A stretch of 64,000 bases of DNA from Gamsiella multidivaricata. Lineage: Eukaryota > Mortierellomycota > Mortierellomycetes > Mortierellales > Mortierellaceae. The position numbers were made by a program, and so were the translations under genes. Shown piece after piece: positions 48,008-59,357 of this stretch (positions are counted from its first letter, which is position 1; each line of letters starts with the position of its first letter). The notes below the pieces were generated by a model that saw only the letters and a program-made list of their open reading frames with translations, had not been told where the DNA came from and ran no database searches. Location of the stretch: the NCBI RefSeq assembly GCF_025024155.1, contig NW_026251773.1:62001-126000 (forward strand), written 5' to 3'.

Positions 48008-51000
48008 ATGCAGAATATACCAGGACTCTCATTCTTTGACGGGCTCACTCGATCGCGCGCGCTGCAGAGCCGCACCTCATCCAATTCGGCATCCTCACCT
48101 CCAGAGACACCTCTGCAGGACGCAACTCCTTTCAGAAACGGCAAGGGCGCAGACATAGACACAGACACAGACACAGTATCACACCCGCTTGGCAAGGACG
48201 GCGACAGAGTCCAGGATGAATCCTCAGACACGTTTGATGACCCATTATCACTAGCTACCTCCAACAGCAACTCATCGGCCTCCACACTCCCCGCAGCTTC
48301 GTTTTCCAGACGTGCAGCTACTATCTCGTCCGGATCTTCGTCACCCATGCCCGGTTTGCCTGGCAGACGCGCCACCAGTTCCTCCACCATGGGTCGGTCT
48401 TCCATTCTGTCGCTAGACAACATTTTTTCAGCCCCGATTCTGAGCCGTCGAGCCAGCAGTATTACAGAGAGTGCGACTGCCTCGGGACGCGCGCGAAGTG
48501 CGTCAACAGCAAGCAAAGAGAATGAGGAACCAACAGCCAAGGACGTGTCATTGATGGCTCAAGGGACTCAGGCGTATGCAATGCTGAAACGGATCCAGGA
48601 GCATCCAATTGAACTCGCGGATATCATTCGACTTCTCGTTACCAAGAAGGTAAGGAGAGGACATTTCGATTACCCTGTATGATATTCTGGTCCAACCCAC
48701 AACCCTGCTGATGACAGCTTTTTCTTAATTCTCTCAACGTATTACAGGCAATCTTAATTCTCCCAACATGTCCTATCTCGAAAGACGAATCGGGTCCAAC
48801 AAGGGCGACCTATGAGGATCATGTCATCATTCCAGAGAGTACCCAGGGCGAATCGCTCTTCGTCACACTCAGTGGAATCCGTGGTGTATTAAAGCCGGCA
48901 TCGTCTTCTGTCGCTATTCTGGGCATGGCGACAGGACAGGATTTCGGGACAATTGCATCGGATGCTTCTGGACTGACAAAACGCTCGTTTTTTGATAATG
49001 TCTCGAAATCAGAAGGGCCAGAAGGGTCTGGAGCAGTTGATGGCAGCAAGGAGTTGAAGTTGGTGAACTCGAGCAAGAGACCTGTCGTCATTTTTGTCGA
49101 TTCTGTGGGGTCGATACATACGCTTTTGGTCGATAGTGTCATACCTAGTCCAGAAGGCGATGCTGTGCCCACACCGATCGTGCCCTTGGCAATAGGAATC
49201 GCAACAGTAAAAGACCGCTCTGCAGCGATGCGGACTCCAAGCGCGGCAAGTTCCGTACGCTCGATGAATATCTCAGACGACAAGGATGGAACGCCCTTAC
49301 CCAAGCTACCAAGGATTGCCTCAGATCTACCGCTTGAATGGGATAGCACGGTCAAGGATCTGGAGAGGTACAGTAAAGTGTCTTTTGCCGTACCGTACAC
49401 ATGAGGCACCACACACCCACGTTTTCCAATTGGTTTCTAATAACTCAATTTCATTTCTGCATAGTTTCGTAGCGAAACTCAGAAAGAGTCCTCTGCCCAA
49501 CGGTGACCGGTACGCCAATGACTTTCAGCGGAAGTATGACGATGTTCGCCACAGGTTCGAGGTCTACGGAAACGCATCGGGGTTGAAGCATCGCTGGAGC
49601 GACTTGGATTTCGACGAAGTGCAGCAATGGGTGGAGGCATGGCTTTGCAGGGAGATGTACAGTGTAATCTTCCCACGTTCAGCACACGGCATCAACAGCC
49701 AGGATTTCTTGCAGGATGAGCAGCTGCAAGCCAAAATCGCCGCGCTAAACTTCTTAGATCTGACGCTAGAGCACTTGGGCTTTGTGTTGGATCATCCAGA
49801 GGATGTGGAACACATTGCACAGGTCGTACGGGAAGGGGGTGTTGGTAAGAGGCCCTTTTTATTTATTTTTTGCTCCGCCTTATTGTTTTTGATATACTTC
49901 TTGAGCAACACGTACTCACATACTAGCTGTGTTGAATATCATAGAGATGCAAAAATTAGCGTCAGTCAAGTCACCATCGGACAAGATGAGCGTTATTTTG
50001 TCCTCCCACCGTGTAGTTGTCGGTGCGCAGACTTGAATGCGGGACAAAAAAAAAAAGAGTTTGATGCGAAGACCCATTTCTCAGGAACGCTCACACTTTC
50101 TTTCGAATCATCAACTATTTATTTTAGATGCACTCAACAGGGAGCCAGCTGTCCAAGTGCTTTTGGAAGAAAAAGAGGTAGCAGGAGAATCAGTAATCAA
50201 CACTAAAAGACAAAGTGAAACATTCGCAAACAACGCAGCTGAGCCGAGTTCTTCGTCCGGAGCAATAACTGATGCAGCGCCAGCAGAGGAACGACTCAGC
50301 TTACAGAAGGTTCCTATGGACGAAGGGTACGATAGACCTTCATTACCTTCAATGGATGGTGACAAGGAGGAAGGTAGCGTTGCTGAAACTACTGAAGAGA
50401 GAGCTCTCGAAAGCAATGTCAGCGAGTCCAAGGATACAGTGCAAGAAGCGGATAGCGACGAGAAGAAATTGACAGCTACAGATGTCAGCCCAGCAGATGT
50501 GGCATTACCGTTGAGTCCAGTTCCCAACGAGGCAGCTATGCCGTCGATTACCGTGCCAGAGATATCAGCGACGCCGCCCGTAGCAGATGCAGCATCAGGA
50601 ACTACTAGTGGGACAGCTGCGAGTCCATCTTCACAATCGGTATCGCCAAAGAAGCAGTACAGTGCAGACGTGCTGCTACCGCTATTGATCTTCAGCGTCG
50701 TGAAGAGCAATCCGCCCATGCTGATCTCGAATCTCAGGTAATGAAGCAAAAATCAGGTCTTTGACATTTGTGCCTTGTTAATTGCGACTATTTAACTTTA
50801 CTCATCGTCCCCATCTGCCGATTTCTGCCCACAGATATATTCAGAGATTTAAAGTCCAAGATCATCTCACAGGGGAACTGGCATATTGTCTGACAAACAT
50901 GGCAAGTGATCTGGAAGAGCAGTTCAGCAGCATCCCCAGTTGATATTGATATATGATCTAACAAAGCCTTTCTCTTTTTGTTTAATTTAGATGGCTGTGG

Positions 51001-51989
51001 TATCGTTCTTAGAGACACTAGATCCTCAGGCACTCGGACTTTCAAACGATATCAGGGTCGTGAGGTAAAGACAAGGCTCTGCAGCTGTTGCATCCGGCAG
51101 ATGGTGGTTCGTTATCGAGGGACTAATTTGGTCATTTTCTATCATGTGGTACCAGTGATATGTCTGATATCCAGGCCACTCCAGGAAAGCCCCAGCCAGT
51201 GCCGCGCATCAACCTCCAGGATGGTATTGACCATACCAAAGCCCTCGGTCATAAAGTCAGTCAAGAAATTGTCGGGGCGGCCGAGGAGGGAATCAAGGTT
51301 ATCTCGGACGTGGTGCAGGATGGATATTCAAAATTCTTTGGCCGCTTCCTTACCACAACAGACGGTACTTTGCCCTTTGGAAACAGCAAGGCCGGAGTCC
51401 TGAACCGCAGCACGAGAGCCATGTCTGCGGCCTCTTCCTTAGCAGCCACCGCAGCGGCATCTGCAGCGGCAGAGGAGGAGCGAAAGAGAAAGGCAAGCGA
51501 AGAGAAAAATCGGGGGCTAGTGGGGCTGGTGAGCCCTGCAGGCGTGACGAGCAACGTAACGGTACTGAGCGTCGATGGAACTGCTGGAGGAGCTGGTGTA
51601 GAAAAGACCAGCCCGCATGATAGCGCGATGGAGGCAGCCGCCAGAGTGAGTGGGGTGCAGCAAACATGTCTGGAAAGCAACCAATGTTGGTCATATGTAT
51701 TAACCGTCCTGAACGTCTTTCTACAAACTGACGATCGTTAGGAGCGTGTCCTGGAGTATATGAGGAATTCAGAGGGACCGCAACTGCAGTTCATGGCCTG
51801 TACGGATTCGGGTGATCTTCGACTGAACGACATCAAGAGTAAGTTGAAATGCGGAAAGGATGTTAGTTTCTTAAAGCAGGACAAGTTTTAACCCTCCGCC
51901 TGTTTTGTTATGTTGTTTGGAAAATAGGTCTATTGGACGACTATCAGAGAATAGGCAAGATGCTGGAGGAGATTAAGCGACTCGCCTAG
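48008..51989 (+). CDS. VPS9-domain protein, predicted Rab5-type guanine nucleotide exchange factor
   Basis: Nine exons (48008-48649, 48748-49367, 49465-49844, 50128-50737, 50835-50901, 50991-51064, 51156-51645, 51742-51838, 51928-51989) join in frame to 1013 residues. The intron after exon 5 starts GCAAGT, a strong GC-AG donor. The N-terminal 150 residues are Ser/Thr-rich. The VPS9 helical bundle starts at FVAKLRKSPLPNG (about residue 421), with RHRFEVYGN, MYSVIFP and NFLDLTLEHLGFVLD. After about 180 low-complexity residues it resumes with YSADVLLPLLIFSVVKSNPP, NLRYIQRF, TGELAYCLTNM and AVVSFLETLD. The conserved VPS9 Asp and Tyr appear in these blocks. Such proteins activate endosomal Rab5/Vps21. 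A helical C-terminus ends KMLEEIKRLA. The start could also be an in-frame ATG at 47957. Confidence 0.9.
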
Positions 51990-52590
51990 GCCATCAATAA
52001 AGGGAAAAGAGGCTCATTCAAGGTTATACGGCTGTGGTTACACAAAGATATTATTTGTGGTGCATGAGAAAACACGTAATGCGCGCGGCCCTTTTGTCCC
52101 GCACGATCAAAAATTTGATTGAAAAGTTCTTCGTATATCGCCCCAATTCTGGGTATTTTTGCAGAAAAAAAAGTTCTCAGAGAAGAACCTTCCCTCTGCT
52201 CCACGAAAGAACGGAGGAATCAATCAAGCAGGGTCGAAGCCGGTACGTCTTGATTTGCTCTGAACGTCATTATTCACAATAAATCTGCTAATAAGACTAA
52301 AGAAAAGCGCGTACATTATTTTGAATGTTATGAGACTCGCATAGACCTTCAACCCATAGTACTGGGATGCAGGTAAAGAAAAAAAAAGGGTGTGGTGACT
52401 ATTGTGGTCGATGGAAGGACATTAACAGCGCGGTCTTTCAGTTCATACGATATATCGTCCACATTGAGGTGTTGCCACAAAGAGGGTTCCTGCACACTAA
52501 TGCATCGGAATACTTGATCAAAACATCATTCTCTGCAGTGAAAATAGCGATAGGGACACTACAAACTAGTACAGTGAGCAGCAAAGCTAT
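51990..52590. other. Intergenic left of the small-protein array
   Basis: No gene that I can support. Marks the switch from single-copy genes to the duplicated array. Confidence 0.45.
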
Positions 52591-52818
52591 CCTCTTCAGC
52601 TTAGTCCCACGGAGCAGTAGCGACCCTCTTGCATCCGATACATCCTGCACGTCGTTCCGTGCAACCCTATGGCCCTCTTGCCTTCAAAGAGATATACAGC
52701 GCTTGGCGCCACCCCTTTCGCGCCAGTCTGGAGCAGCTCGGAAAGAAGGGCACGCCATGGCGCTGCTTTCTATATTTTTGGACCTATAACACACTGCGGC
52801 CAAAGGCAGCCTTGTGCA

Positions 52819-52825
52819 TATAAAA
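52819..52825 (+). promoter_or_regulatory. TATA box, array gene A1
   Basis: TATAAAA preceded by TGTGCA, 129 bases before the ATG at 52948. Confidence 0.65.
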
Positions 52826-52947
52826 GCGGCCGACACGGGCTGCCGGTCCTTCACTCCCCTCTTTTCATACATCCTCCGCATTTCGCTGAATTTTTACGCC
52901 CTGCAGAGCACACCCTGCACACTTCACATTCCATCCCATCATTCTTC

Positions 52948-53340
52948 ATGACCGAAAAGAGCGATAGGACTCGAGAGATCGCTGAGGGTGTCATACAGTG
53001 TGAACGGCAGCTCAATGACTGGAGCGAGTGTGTCCGGAATGCATGCTACCACTCGGAGTCTAGCGATGAAGACACAGCAAACAAGGCAAAGGACATGAGT
53101 GAACCAGGATCCGAGCGCACCCTGTTGACGAGACTCGACACAGTGCAGTGCAGGATCGAGCATGTGGAGGAGGTCATGGGCATGTTCATGGCAGAGAAGC
53201 AGGCGATCCTTGACAGCGTTGACGGGCTGAGGACTATGCTACTCGAGGAGACGAGCCATGAACAAGGGCGGCGCGAGCGGCGGATCAGAGGCAGACCAGG
53301 GTCTCGCAGTGCACGATCCGACGAGCAGGAGCAGACGTGA
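52948..53340 (+). CDS. Array gene A1: small charged helical protein, unknown family
   Basis: Intronless, 130 residues. It starts MTEKSDRTREIAEGVIQCER, then QLNDWSECVRNACY. An acidic Ser/Asp linker follows, then a second helical block (RTLLTRLDTVQCRIEHVEEV, AILDSVDGLRTML) and a basic Arg/Gly/Ser tail. No signal peptide or membrane segment, so it is probably cytosolic or nuclear. Hydrophobic spacing in both blocks suggests coiled coils. I do not recognise the family. The TATA box and an AATAAA at 53435 frame a complete transcript unit. The nearly identical A2 lies at 60340. The N-terminal DRTRE motif recurs in array gene D. Confidence 0.7.
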   Translation: MTEKSDRTREIAEGVIQCERQLNDWSECVRNACYHSESSDEDTANKAKDMSEPGSERTLLTRLDTVQCRIEHVEEVMGMFMAEKQAILDSVDGLRTMLLEETSHEQGRRERRIRGRPGSRSARSDEQEQT

Positions 53341-53939
53341 ATGTGGACGCTGGAATATGGCAGGATGTTTGGCTTCCACACAAGGATCGCAGCGCCAGTT
53401 TACACCATTCTCATGCAGGATAGCATAGCAAGACAATAAAAAACAAGGCTGATCCTGACCCAAGAACAGACTAGATGTAGATGAATGGAGTGTGGTGTGC
53501 AGTACTTCAGGCAGAGCGCGTGGTGGCTACTGCTGGTTCGGTCTAGGCATAATCATGTCCGTAGATGCCTGAAAGAACAAGCACTCATGAAACCGCAAAG
53601 TGAGTCCATTCGAGGAGGCTGTCCGCAAATAACGTCAATAGTAAGTCGGTGCAACACAGAGACACATGCAGCCTTTTTTCCGGTCATCGGCATGGCAATA
53701 CCCAGTTGTGCCTGACAAGGCGCGACATTGCCTAACAGGGCCCGAGACCTACAAGCCCTTTGTCTTTCTTGTGACAAAAGAATCTTGCCCACTATGATCA
53801 TCACCAAGACTGAAAGGAGCCAAGGTGCGACCAAGGCACAGAGCGCGGCCAAGGTACAAAAGCGCTACAAAGAACTAACCAAGCGGAAGTAAGCATGCTG
53901 AAGGAATACCGAAGGACAGGGTATCCAGTGCTGGACGCG

Positions 53940-53945
53940 TATAAG
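53940..53945 (+). promoter_or_regulatory. TATA box, array gene B1
   Basis: TATAAG, 140 bases before the ATG at 54080. A CA-rich leader (about 53989-54023) lies between. Confidence 0.5.
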
Positions 53946-54079
53946 TATCTCTCGAGATCCCGCTGCAGATGGCTTCTCACCTTCTCTCACATACACACAT
54001 ACACACACACGTACATACACACACCTTCACCCAAGCACTCAGACTCACTCACTTTTCAACTACCTCACACACGTCCGCC

Positions 54080-54442
54080 ATGTCTTCTAGACCCTCTTCT
54101 CCCCCAGTTGCCAAACAGATCGCACAGGCTTCTGAGAGCGTGGCCAACTATGAGGATCAGCTGGCAAAGATGCGCAAGTTCCTCAACAGCAGCTCCGAGC
54201 CGATCTGCGATCCCCAGTGGTTTGCAGGCATGCAAAAGAAGCTCAACTTCACGATCGAGCAAGGAGCGACGCTCACGGTCTTCAGGAAGCCGTCGGGAGA
54301 TGCCACACTTGACGATCTTGTCGTTCTCGAACGCGAGTGTTTGAGGGTGCAGCGCCATGAAAACACGTTGCAAGTGATGGCTCTTATTGAGCGCACTCTT
54401 GCGAGCGAGAAACAGGTACTTGCCAGGCTGCAAGCCTTGTAA
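54080..54442 (+). CDS. Array gene B1: small helical protein with CDPxWF motif
   Basis: Intronless, 120 residues. A helical start (VAKQIAQASESVANYEDQLA) leads to the central motif ICDPQWFAGMQKKLNFTIEQ. The C-terminal helix (VLERECLRVQRHENTLQVMA, then LASEKQVLARLQAL) looks like a coiled-coil hairpin. No signal peptide. It aligns along its length with array gene C (55556), sharing VAKQIA, CDPxWFAxM, LxFxIxQG and the Leu/Gln-rich end. B2 at 61472 is identical as far as I can see. A polyadenylation signal lies at 54657. Family and function unknown. Confidence 0.72.
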   Translation: MSSRPSSPPVAKQIAQASESVANYEDQLAKMRKFLNSSSEPICDPQWFAGMQKKLNFTIEQGATLTVFRKPSGDATLDDLVVLERECLRVQRHENTLQVMALIERTLASEKQVLARLQAL

Positions 54443-55344
54443 GTGGTCTGGTCCTGTTGCGCGAGCACATGTCTCAGTAGGATAGCACTGAAGGCCCCAG
54501 ATGGTGCAACGGGAGTATCACTGCATCATGGGCGGCGCAGCAGCCGGAATATAGCAGCAGCATACGATATCAGTCATCATAGTAGCCATGATCCAGGAGG
54601 GAAAAAAGAAGCAATGACAGGCGCGATGGTTATTGCAAGAATGATAGAAGTACATGAATAAATTGCACGTTTTGCTCTAAACGCGCGTATTGATGCATGG
54701 CTGATAACGGAGAGGGGCGGATGTAGCTATGCTGCTCGAATGTGTCTCGTAACGTTCGCAGCTGCTGTTAGTGTTCCCTGAACCTTGACGAGTGTAATGG
54801 GGCCCTAGATGGCGGTGCCAACGGAAACGAGACAGACCGCTGGGCCGAACGATAACCGGGGATCATCAAGAGTGCAGGGTGGCAGATCTGGCTCTGAAGC
54901 AGGAAGGAATGGTTGCACGCCTTTTGCCAGCCGTGACCTACAATCTACGCTGAGATCTGGATAGGATCTTATACCAAGAAGGGCTTTTCATTTTATCTTA
55001 TTTTATTTTATTCAAGTCCTACATGATGCAGCCTTTCGGAAGGAAAGACGGATCGCTCACGTACTTATGAATGAAGACCCGTATTCAAACATTTTTTTTT
55101 GTGTTTTTCAATATGAGTGTAACAACTACTCGTTCAACCGCCAAGGAACTCTTTCCTAACCTGTGCACCTACAAGTTAACTAAAGCTGGCGCTTCAGGCA
55201 TGCTTCTTTTCACTACTTCTCTCGAGAACGCCGCTTTAGAAACTCAATACATCATTGATGCTTGCCTGTTCACAGTATGTTTTACAGCAAGAGAACTCCT
55301 TCCAATTTTCGTGGTCATCACCAAGGCGGTTAAGAGCAAAAAAA

Positions 55345-55377
<33 letters not shown>

Positions 55378-55418
55378 CATTGCAAAGGATTAATCGAGCG
55401 AAACTGGAAGTGAGCGCA

Positions 55419-55425
55419 TATAAAT
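55419..55425 (+). promoter_or_regulatory. TATA box, array gene C
   Basis: TATAAAT preceded by GCGCA, 137 bases before the ATG at 55556. A 22-base A tract lies 60 bases further upstream. Confidence 0.6.
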
Positions 55426-55555
55426 ACCCCAGGCCCCACTTCTTCTATGTCTTCACCTTTTTGCTTCCTCACCTTATCGCCCTTTCGTTTCACACACAAG
55501 ACTTATCGCGCACCAGTTTTTGAAAAAACACTCTTTTTCAAGGTCCAGCCACGCA

Positions 55556-56011
55556 ATGGGTCCCGGAAAGGCCGCCGGACATACAGCGCTTGTCCGCACG
55601 CGCACGCTAAAATGTAAGGAAGAATTCCTCGATCGTGCAATAAATCCAGGAGCAGTTGCTAAACAGATTGCTCTGGTCTCTGCCCGTATAGAAGCATGCG
55701 AAAGGGAACTTCCCGCACTTGGGAGCGATCTCAACGGCAGCTCGTGGCCCCTGTGCGACCCTGTATGGTTTGCGGAAATGGAGCAACAGCTCGATTTCGC
55801 GATAGTGCAGGGATCGCTGTTCACTGTCGACGGAATGTCGACCTTTGATGTTCCGTCTGGCCATCTCGTTATCCTCGAACAAGAGATGTTGAGGAGAAAG
55901 CGCTACGACAGTGCCATGAAATGGATTACTATTGTTGTAAGCGCGTTGAACAAGGACAGGCAGTTGCTGGCTCAGTTGCTGGCTCAGTTGCGGGCCCAAA
56001 GTGAAGCTTGA
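55556..56011 (+). CDS. Array gene C: diverged paralogue of B with CDPxWF motif
   Basis: Intronless, 151 residues. An extra basic N-terminal stretch of about 33 residues precedes the part aligned with B (AVAKQIALVSARIEACEREL; PLCDPVWFAEMEQQLDFAIV; LVILEQEMLRRKRYDSAMKW). I judge the two proteins to be roughly 35-40% identical by eye. The end has a short DNA tandem repeat giving LLAQLLAQLRAQ, which extends the helix. No signal peptide. A GTAAGG inside codons 19-21 could be a donor of a very short intron, but the plain frame is simpler. Function unknown. Confidence 0.68.
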   Translation: MGPGKAAGHTALVRTRTLKCKEEFLDRAINPGAVAKQIALVSARIEACERELPALGSDLNGSSWPLCDPVWFAEMEQQLDFAIVQGSLFTVDGMSTFDVPSGHLVILEQEMLRRKRYDSAMKWITIVVSALNKDRQLLAQLLAQLRAQSEA

Positions 56012-57655
56012 CCTTGACCTTGACCTCTCTTTTGTGATATAGCGCGAAGGGTCCCGAATGCAACAAGGCTAGTGAAGTAAAGCAATGGTTGTCTTTAAAC
56101 ATAGAATATAACATGAAGAGAAGTGATTTTCACAAAAAGGGTTACTAGTCTTTTTGCATTAATGGCGCGTGTGGTTATGCGGTTCATAGCAGCAAAGGCG
56201 AACTTCGCTCTGTTCGTCATCTGTGTCTCGTTTATTTTACGATAGTATACCGACTTGGATGAGTGTGGTGATTAATCATTATGTAGCGACAAAAACTGAA
56301 GCGTAAAGAGGCGTCGGATCAAATAACATATGTCTTTACTGAATGGCGCCAAGCAATTACTATGGCCGCAAGGCTGGAGGGAATGCCTAGACGCCTTTTC
56401 TCCCGATCTTTGTTTCCATGCTACCCTATGCCCTGAGCGTAGGATGACGGTAACAAGTCCATTCTAAACTTAGGAGATAGGCAATAGGTATTTTCTTTAC
56501 AAGAGGCGAATTTTTACACTTTCCATGGGGACAGCGCTTATGACATTCAGTCGTGGACGAAACCGTATTGATGAGTTTGATTATTGGGCACTAGCAGCAT
56601 CTTTACCGCTCCTTCTCTCGACATAATCACAGGCACATACAATACAACGCAGTCAAAGATTCGCTATTTACAGTTTACATCTAAAGCGAGTGCCCACATA
56701 GAACCTTGAGTGCGCATCGCCTAGTGTGAGCAACGCCTCGAAACCCGTAGCTCACGGAAAGCTGTCGTACTGAAGCACCCAGGGATATCAGTCCAATGGC
56801 TGTTGTCCCATATTTTCAACCTTTTTTTTTGAGGCCGAATAGTTTATTCTGAAAGTGAACGAGAATCCGGTCATGGATGTTTATCTCGAATAGACTGCGA
56901 TACTTATGGAAGAGTTGAAAAATACCGCGACAGCCTGAAAGCCATGGACCGATGAAGATATGCTCCCGGAGGTGTTCCTTGAGCCCGAGAATGTACTAAT
57001 AAAGCTGTAAAAGCACTCCACTCTCTCTTTGCGATAACCGTTGTGAAATATCACATATTGCTTTATGGTTTTAAAAAACGAGAATTAAGCATAGGCATCG
57101 ATGGTTCACTACGCCGTAGTCCTTACGTGCGTAGGAAATAATAGTAATAATAAGAAAAAAATTGCGTATGTGGTATTGTGGAAATAAACAGAGGGAAGCT
57201 CGTAGCCTGATGATATCCACATTGGGGTTGGTAATCTTATCAACTCCCGCTGTTAAGCGGCTGGTTTGCCGCAATTATAACCGAAAGATTGGCTTGAGAA
57301 TAGGATCAAGTATCAAAAGTGGTCGAGAACGGTTAGGACCTGAAAGTAAGGTGTGTACATTGCCATAGATTAAGTTAAGTGGTGGTCATTACCTTTCGGA
57401 TTCTTACGCGTCTTCTCTCTCCCAACGTGCTGCAAGGCTGCGATGGCGATCTTTGAATGGCTTTCCTGAATTTATCTGCCATGATCATCTCCAAAATGCA
57501 GAGTATAAGCAATAAGCACAGCCTCTTGGGAGGAGCCATAGGCAAGGTTATTTTGTTATGGGCTGCCGTATGAACGACCACATGAGAAGGTGCCTTTTCT
57601 TCGTGTTGGAATAAGGAGGATTTCCACAAAAGAGCCACCAAATGAGGACAACATG
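56012..57655. other. Intergenic inside the array
   Basis: About 1.6 kb with no supported gene. It may hold decayed array members. Confidence 0.4.
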
Positions 57656-57662
57656 TATAAAA
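57656..57662 (+). promoter_or_regulatory. TATA box, array gene D
   Basis: TATAAAA, 145 bases before the ATG at 57801. Confidence 0.6.
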
Positions 57663-57800
57663 TGATGGACTCTGAAGCACCACTGGTCTCTCTACCACGC
57701 CCTTCCTCACAACACTCATAGTACTCATCACACTCCGCACATATAGGTGCATACACAGCAAGTCCATTTCACACATCAAATTTCATTTGCACCTTCAAGC

Positions 57801-58142
57801 ATGGCCGCTCCAGACAACAGAACTCGCGAAGAGGTTACGAGAGAACTTCACCTCCGCCAGGACCGTTTCGCCAAGATCTACTGGTCAGTCGCCATGTACG
57901 ATGATAGCGGCAGCATCCGACATGAAACGGATGATTCGATTAGCCTTCGCGGCGTGAACTTCGATGGCCCTGAAGATGCCGAGAGGATTATTCTTGAGAG
58001 GATTAACAATCGTCTACTCAGGGAGGACATTGCGCGCGAGAGAATCGAATGTTATCGAGAAGAGCTCAGGGAACTTTCGCAAAAAATGGCTAGGGATCTT
58101 GCGAGACTACGCGCGCTTGATCTGCTCGAGACCACCGCCTAG
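57801..58142 (+). CDS. Array gene D: small charged helical protein
   Basis: Intronless, 113 residues. It starts MAAPDNRTREEVTRELHLRQ, sharing the D/N-RTRE opening with A1/A2. A middle acidic part (MYDDSGSIRHETDDSISLRG) precedes a strongly charged helix (ERIILERINNRLLREDIARE, then CYREELRELSQKMARDLARL). No signal peptide or membrane span. The layout (N-helix, acidic linker, long C-helix) matches the other array members. Function unknown. Confidence 0.65.
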   Translation: MAAPDNRTREEVTRELHLRQDRFAKIYWSVAMYDDSGSIRHETDDSISLRGVNFDGPEDAERIILERINNRLLREDIARERIECYREELRELSQKMARDLARLRALDLLETTA

Positions 58143-58825
58143 TACAACGGAAGAGAACGTCTTTCATCACATCCAAAGTGTTTGACGGCGCCTTGCGAAA
58201 GGTTTTTACCCATGGTAGACAAGAGATACAGTCCACTTAGTAGCGCAAACATTGCTGGATGATGAAAATCCATCTGCACCAAGCAAAAAAAGAAGCAATT
58301 CTCTGTCGCATATCCAGAAGTCCGTCTACATAAAGAATTCATGCTGTACAACTGATTAAAAATAACAGCGGAATGTATGCGGCATGCATATTGACTATGG
58401 CTATTGTGTTTGGCGCGATTGATGTCTGTGTATGGATAAAAGACGTGTGGTGATTTGCGTGGAAATAAAATACCGGGGATCGATATTCATATATTTATGA
58501 GCAGCGTCATCCACACCGGGGTTTACTGACAAAAAGATCTCTTCGAGCACTTCTGCGCTAAGGCTTTCTGCGTTCCTTTAGGGAACGATTGAAGCTCAGT
58601 GGCAAAAGGGAGTCAGACATACAAAACATACGGCTGGACACTAGGACGATGGTATAGCGCTTGGTATGACCTGTAGGCGAACCTTGCGACCTTTGTGTTG
58701 TTATAGATTCAATCGCGCATGTCTTGAAGATGATCCTAAAGGCAAATCGTATTCCTCCTGAAATCAAGAATAGCTACTCTAAGCCGAGCAAGCCGCTCAT
58801 TGAAGATTATCTTCATAGATGAACA

Positions 58826-58832
58826 TATAAAT
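58826..58832 (+). promoter_or_regulatory. TATA box, array gene E
   Basis: TATAAAT, 144 bases before the ATG at 58970. Confidence 0.5.
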
Positions 58833-58969
58833 TCCCTAACTTCAGGTACTTACAGTCTCCATCTCGCAATCACCGCGTTCTCGCTCTATGTTCTTTCCGC
58901 TCATTGCGCGGAGGGTGATTTTTAGACTTTACTCATTCTACACAAAAATTGGTCGTTCACCGTACTCGA

Positions 58970-59357
58970 ATGATCATGACTACTGAACAACTTCGCGCAG
59001 CCCTAACGCAGTGCGAAAGGCGCATCCAAGAGTGCGGCCAGAGGATGCAAAGACTTATGTCTATACCCCATATCCTATTCACCCGCCACATTCAAGGAGA
59101 CAACCAGGAAAATCCCATACCGCTTAGACTTTTATGCGGCAGAACAGCGACGACGGAGTTGGCTATTTCAGAACATTGCGGGAGTTACGAACTATATGAG
59201 TCAGTATCGAGAGGAGAGCGCATCGATTCTGGCAGAGCTAAAGGATTTGATGGCTAACGTTCAGGCTATACGCAGTGGGAGGACGCATTATCCTAGTGTC
59301 AGACACCCTACTCTATTTAAGAACAAAAGAACACAAGTCGAAGGCCACAGCACTTGA
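58970..59357 (+). pseudogene. Array gene E: frameshifted small helical protein
   Basis: The first frame starts MIMTTEQLRAALTQCERRIQ and is helical up to about 59126. From 59127 the family-like C-terminal helix continues in the next frame (DFYAAEQRRRSWLFQNIAGV, then YREESASILAELKDLMANVQ) to a stop at 59355. The first frame instead goes on to 59257 with unrelated sequence. A single-base change or assembly error would explain this. No splice pair was found that bridges it. Promoter spacing is like that of the other members. Confidence 0.6.

Larger units (their letters stand above)
52591..54997. repeat. Segmental duplication copy 1 (about 2.4 kb)
   Basis: Matches 59983-62389 in direct orientation with a constant offset of 7392 bases. 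It carries the genes at 52948 and 54080. I count about a dozen substitutions in the first 900 bases and none noticed from about 53500 to 54985. Confidence 0.95.

Noticed and set aside
53485..53852. Small frames between array genes A1 and B1 (also between A2 and B2)
   Set aside because: Identical in both copies only because the DNA is duplicated. They lack composition, start context or homology that would support a gene.
55071..55523. Plus-strand 150-residue frame upstream of array gene C
   Set aside because: Runs through a 22-base A tract and over the TATA box of gene C. It is better explained as promoter and leader DNA.
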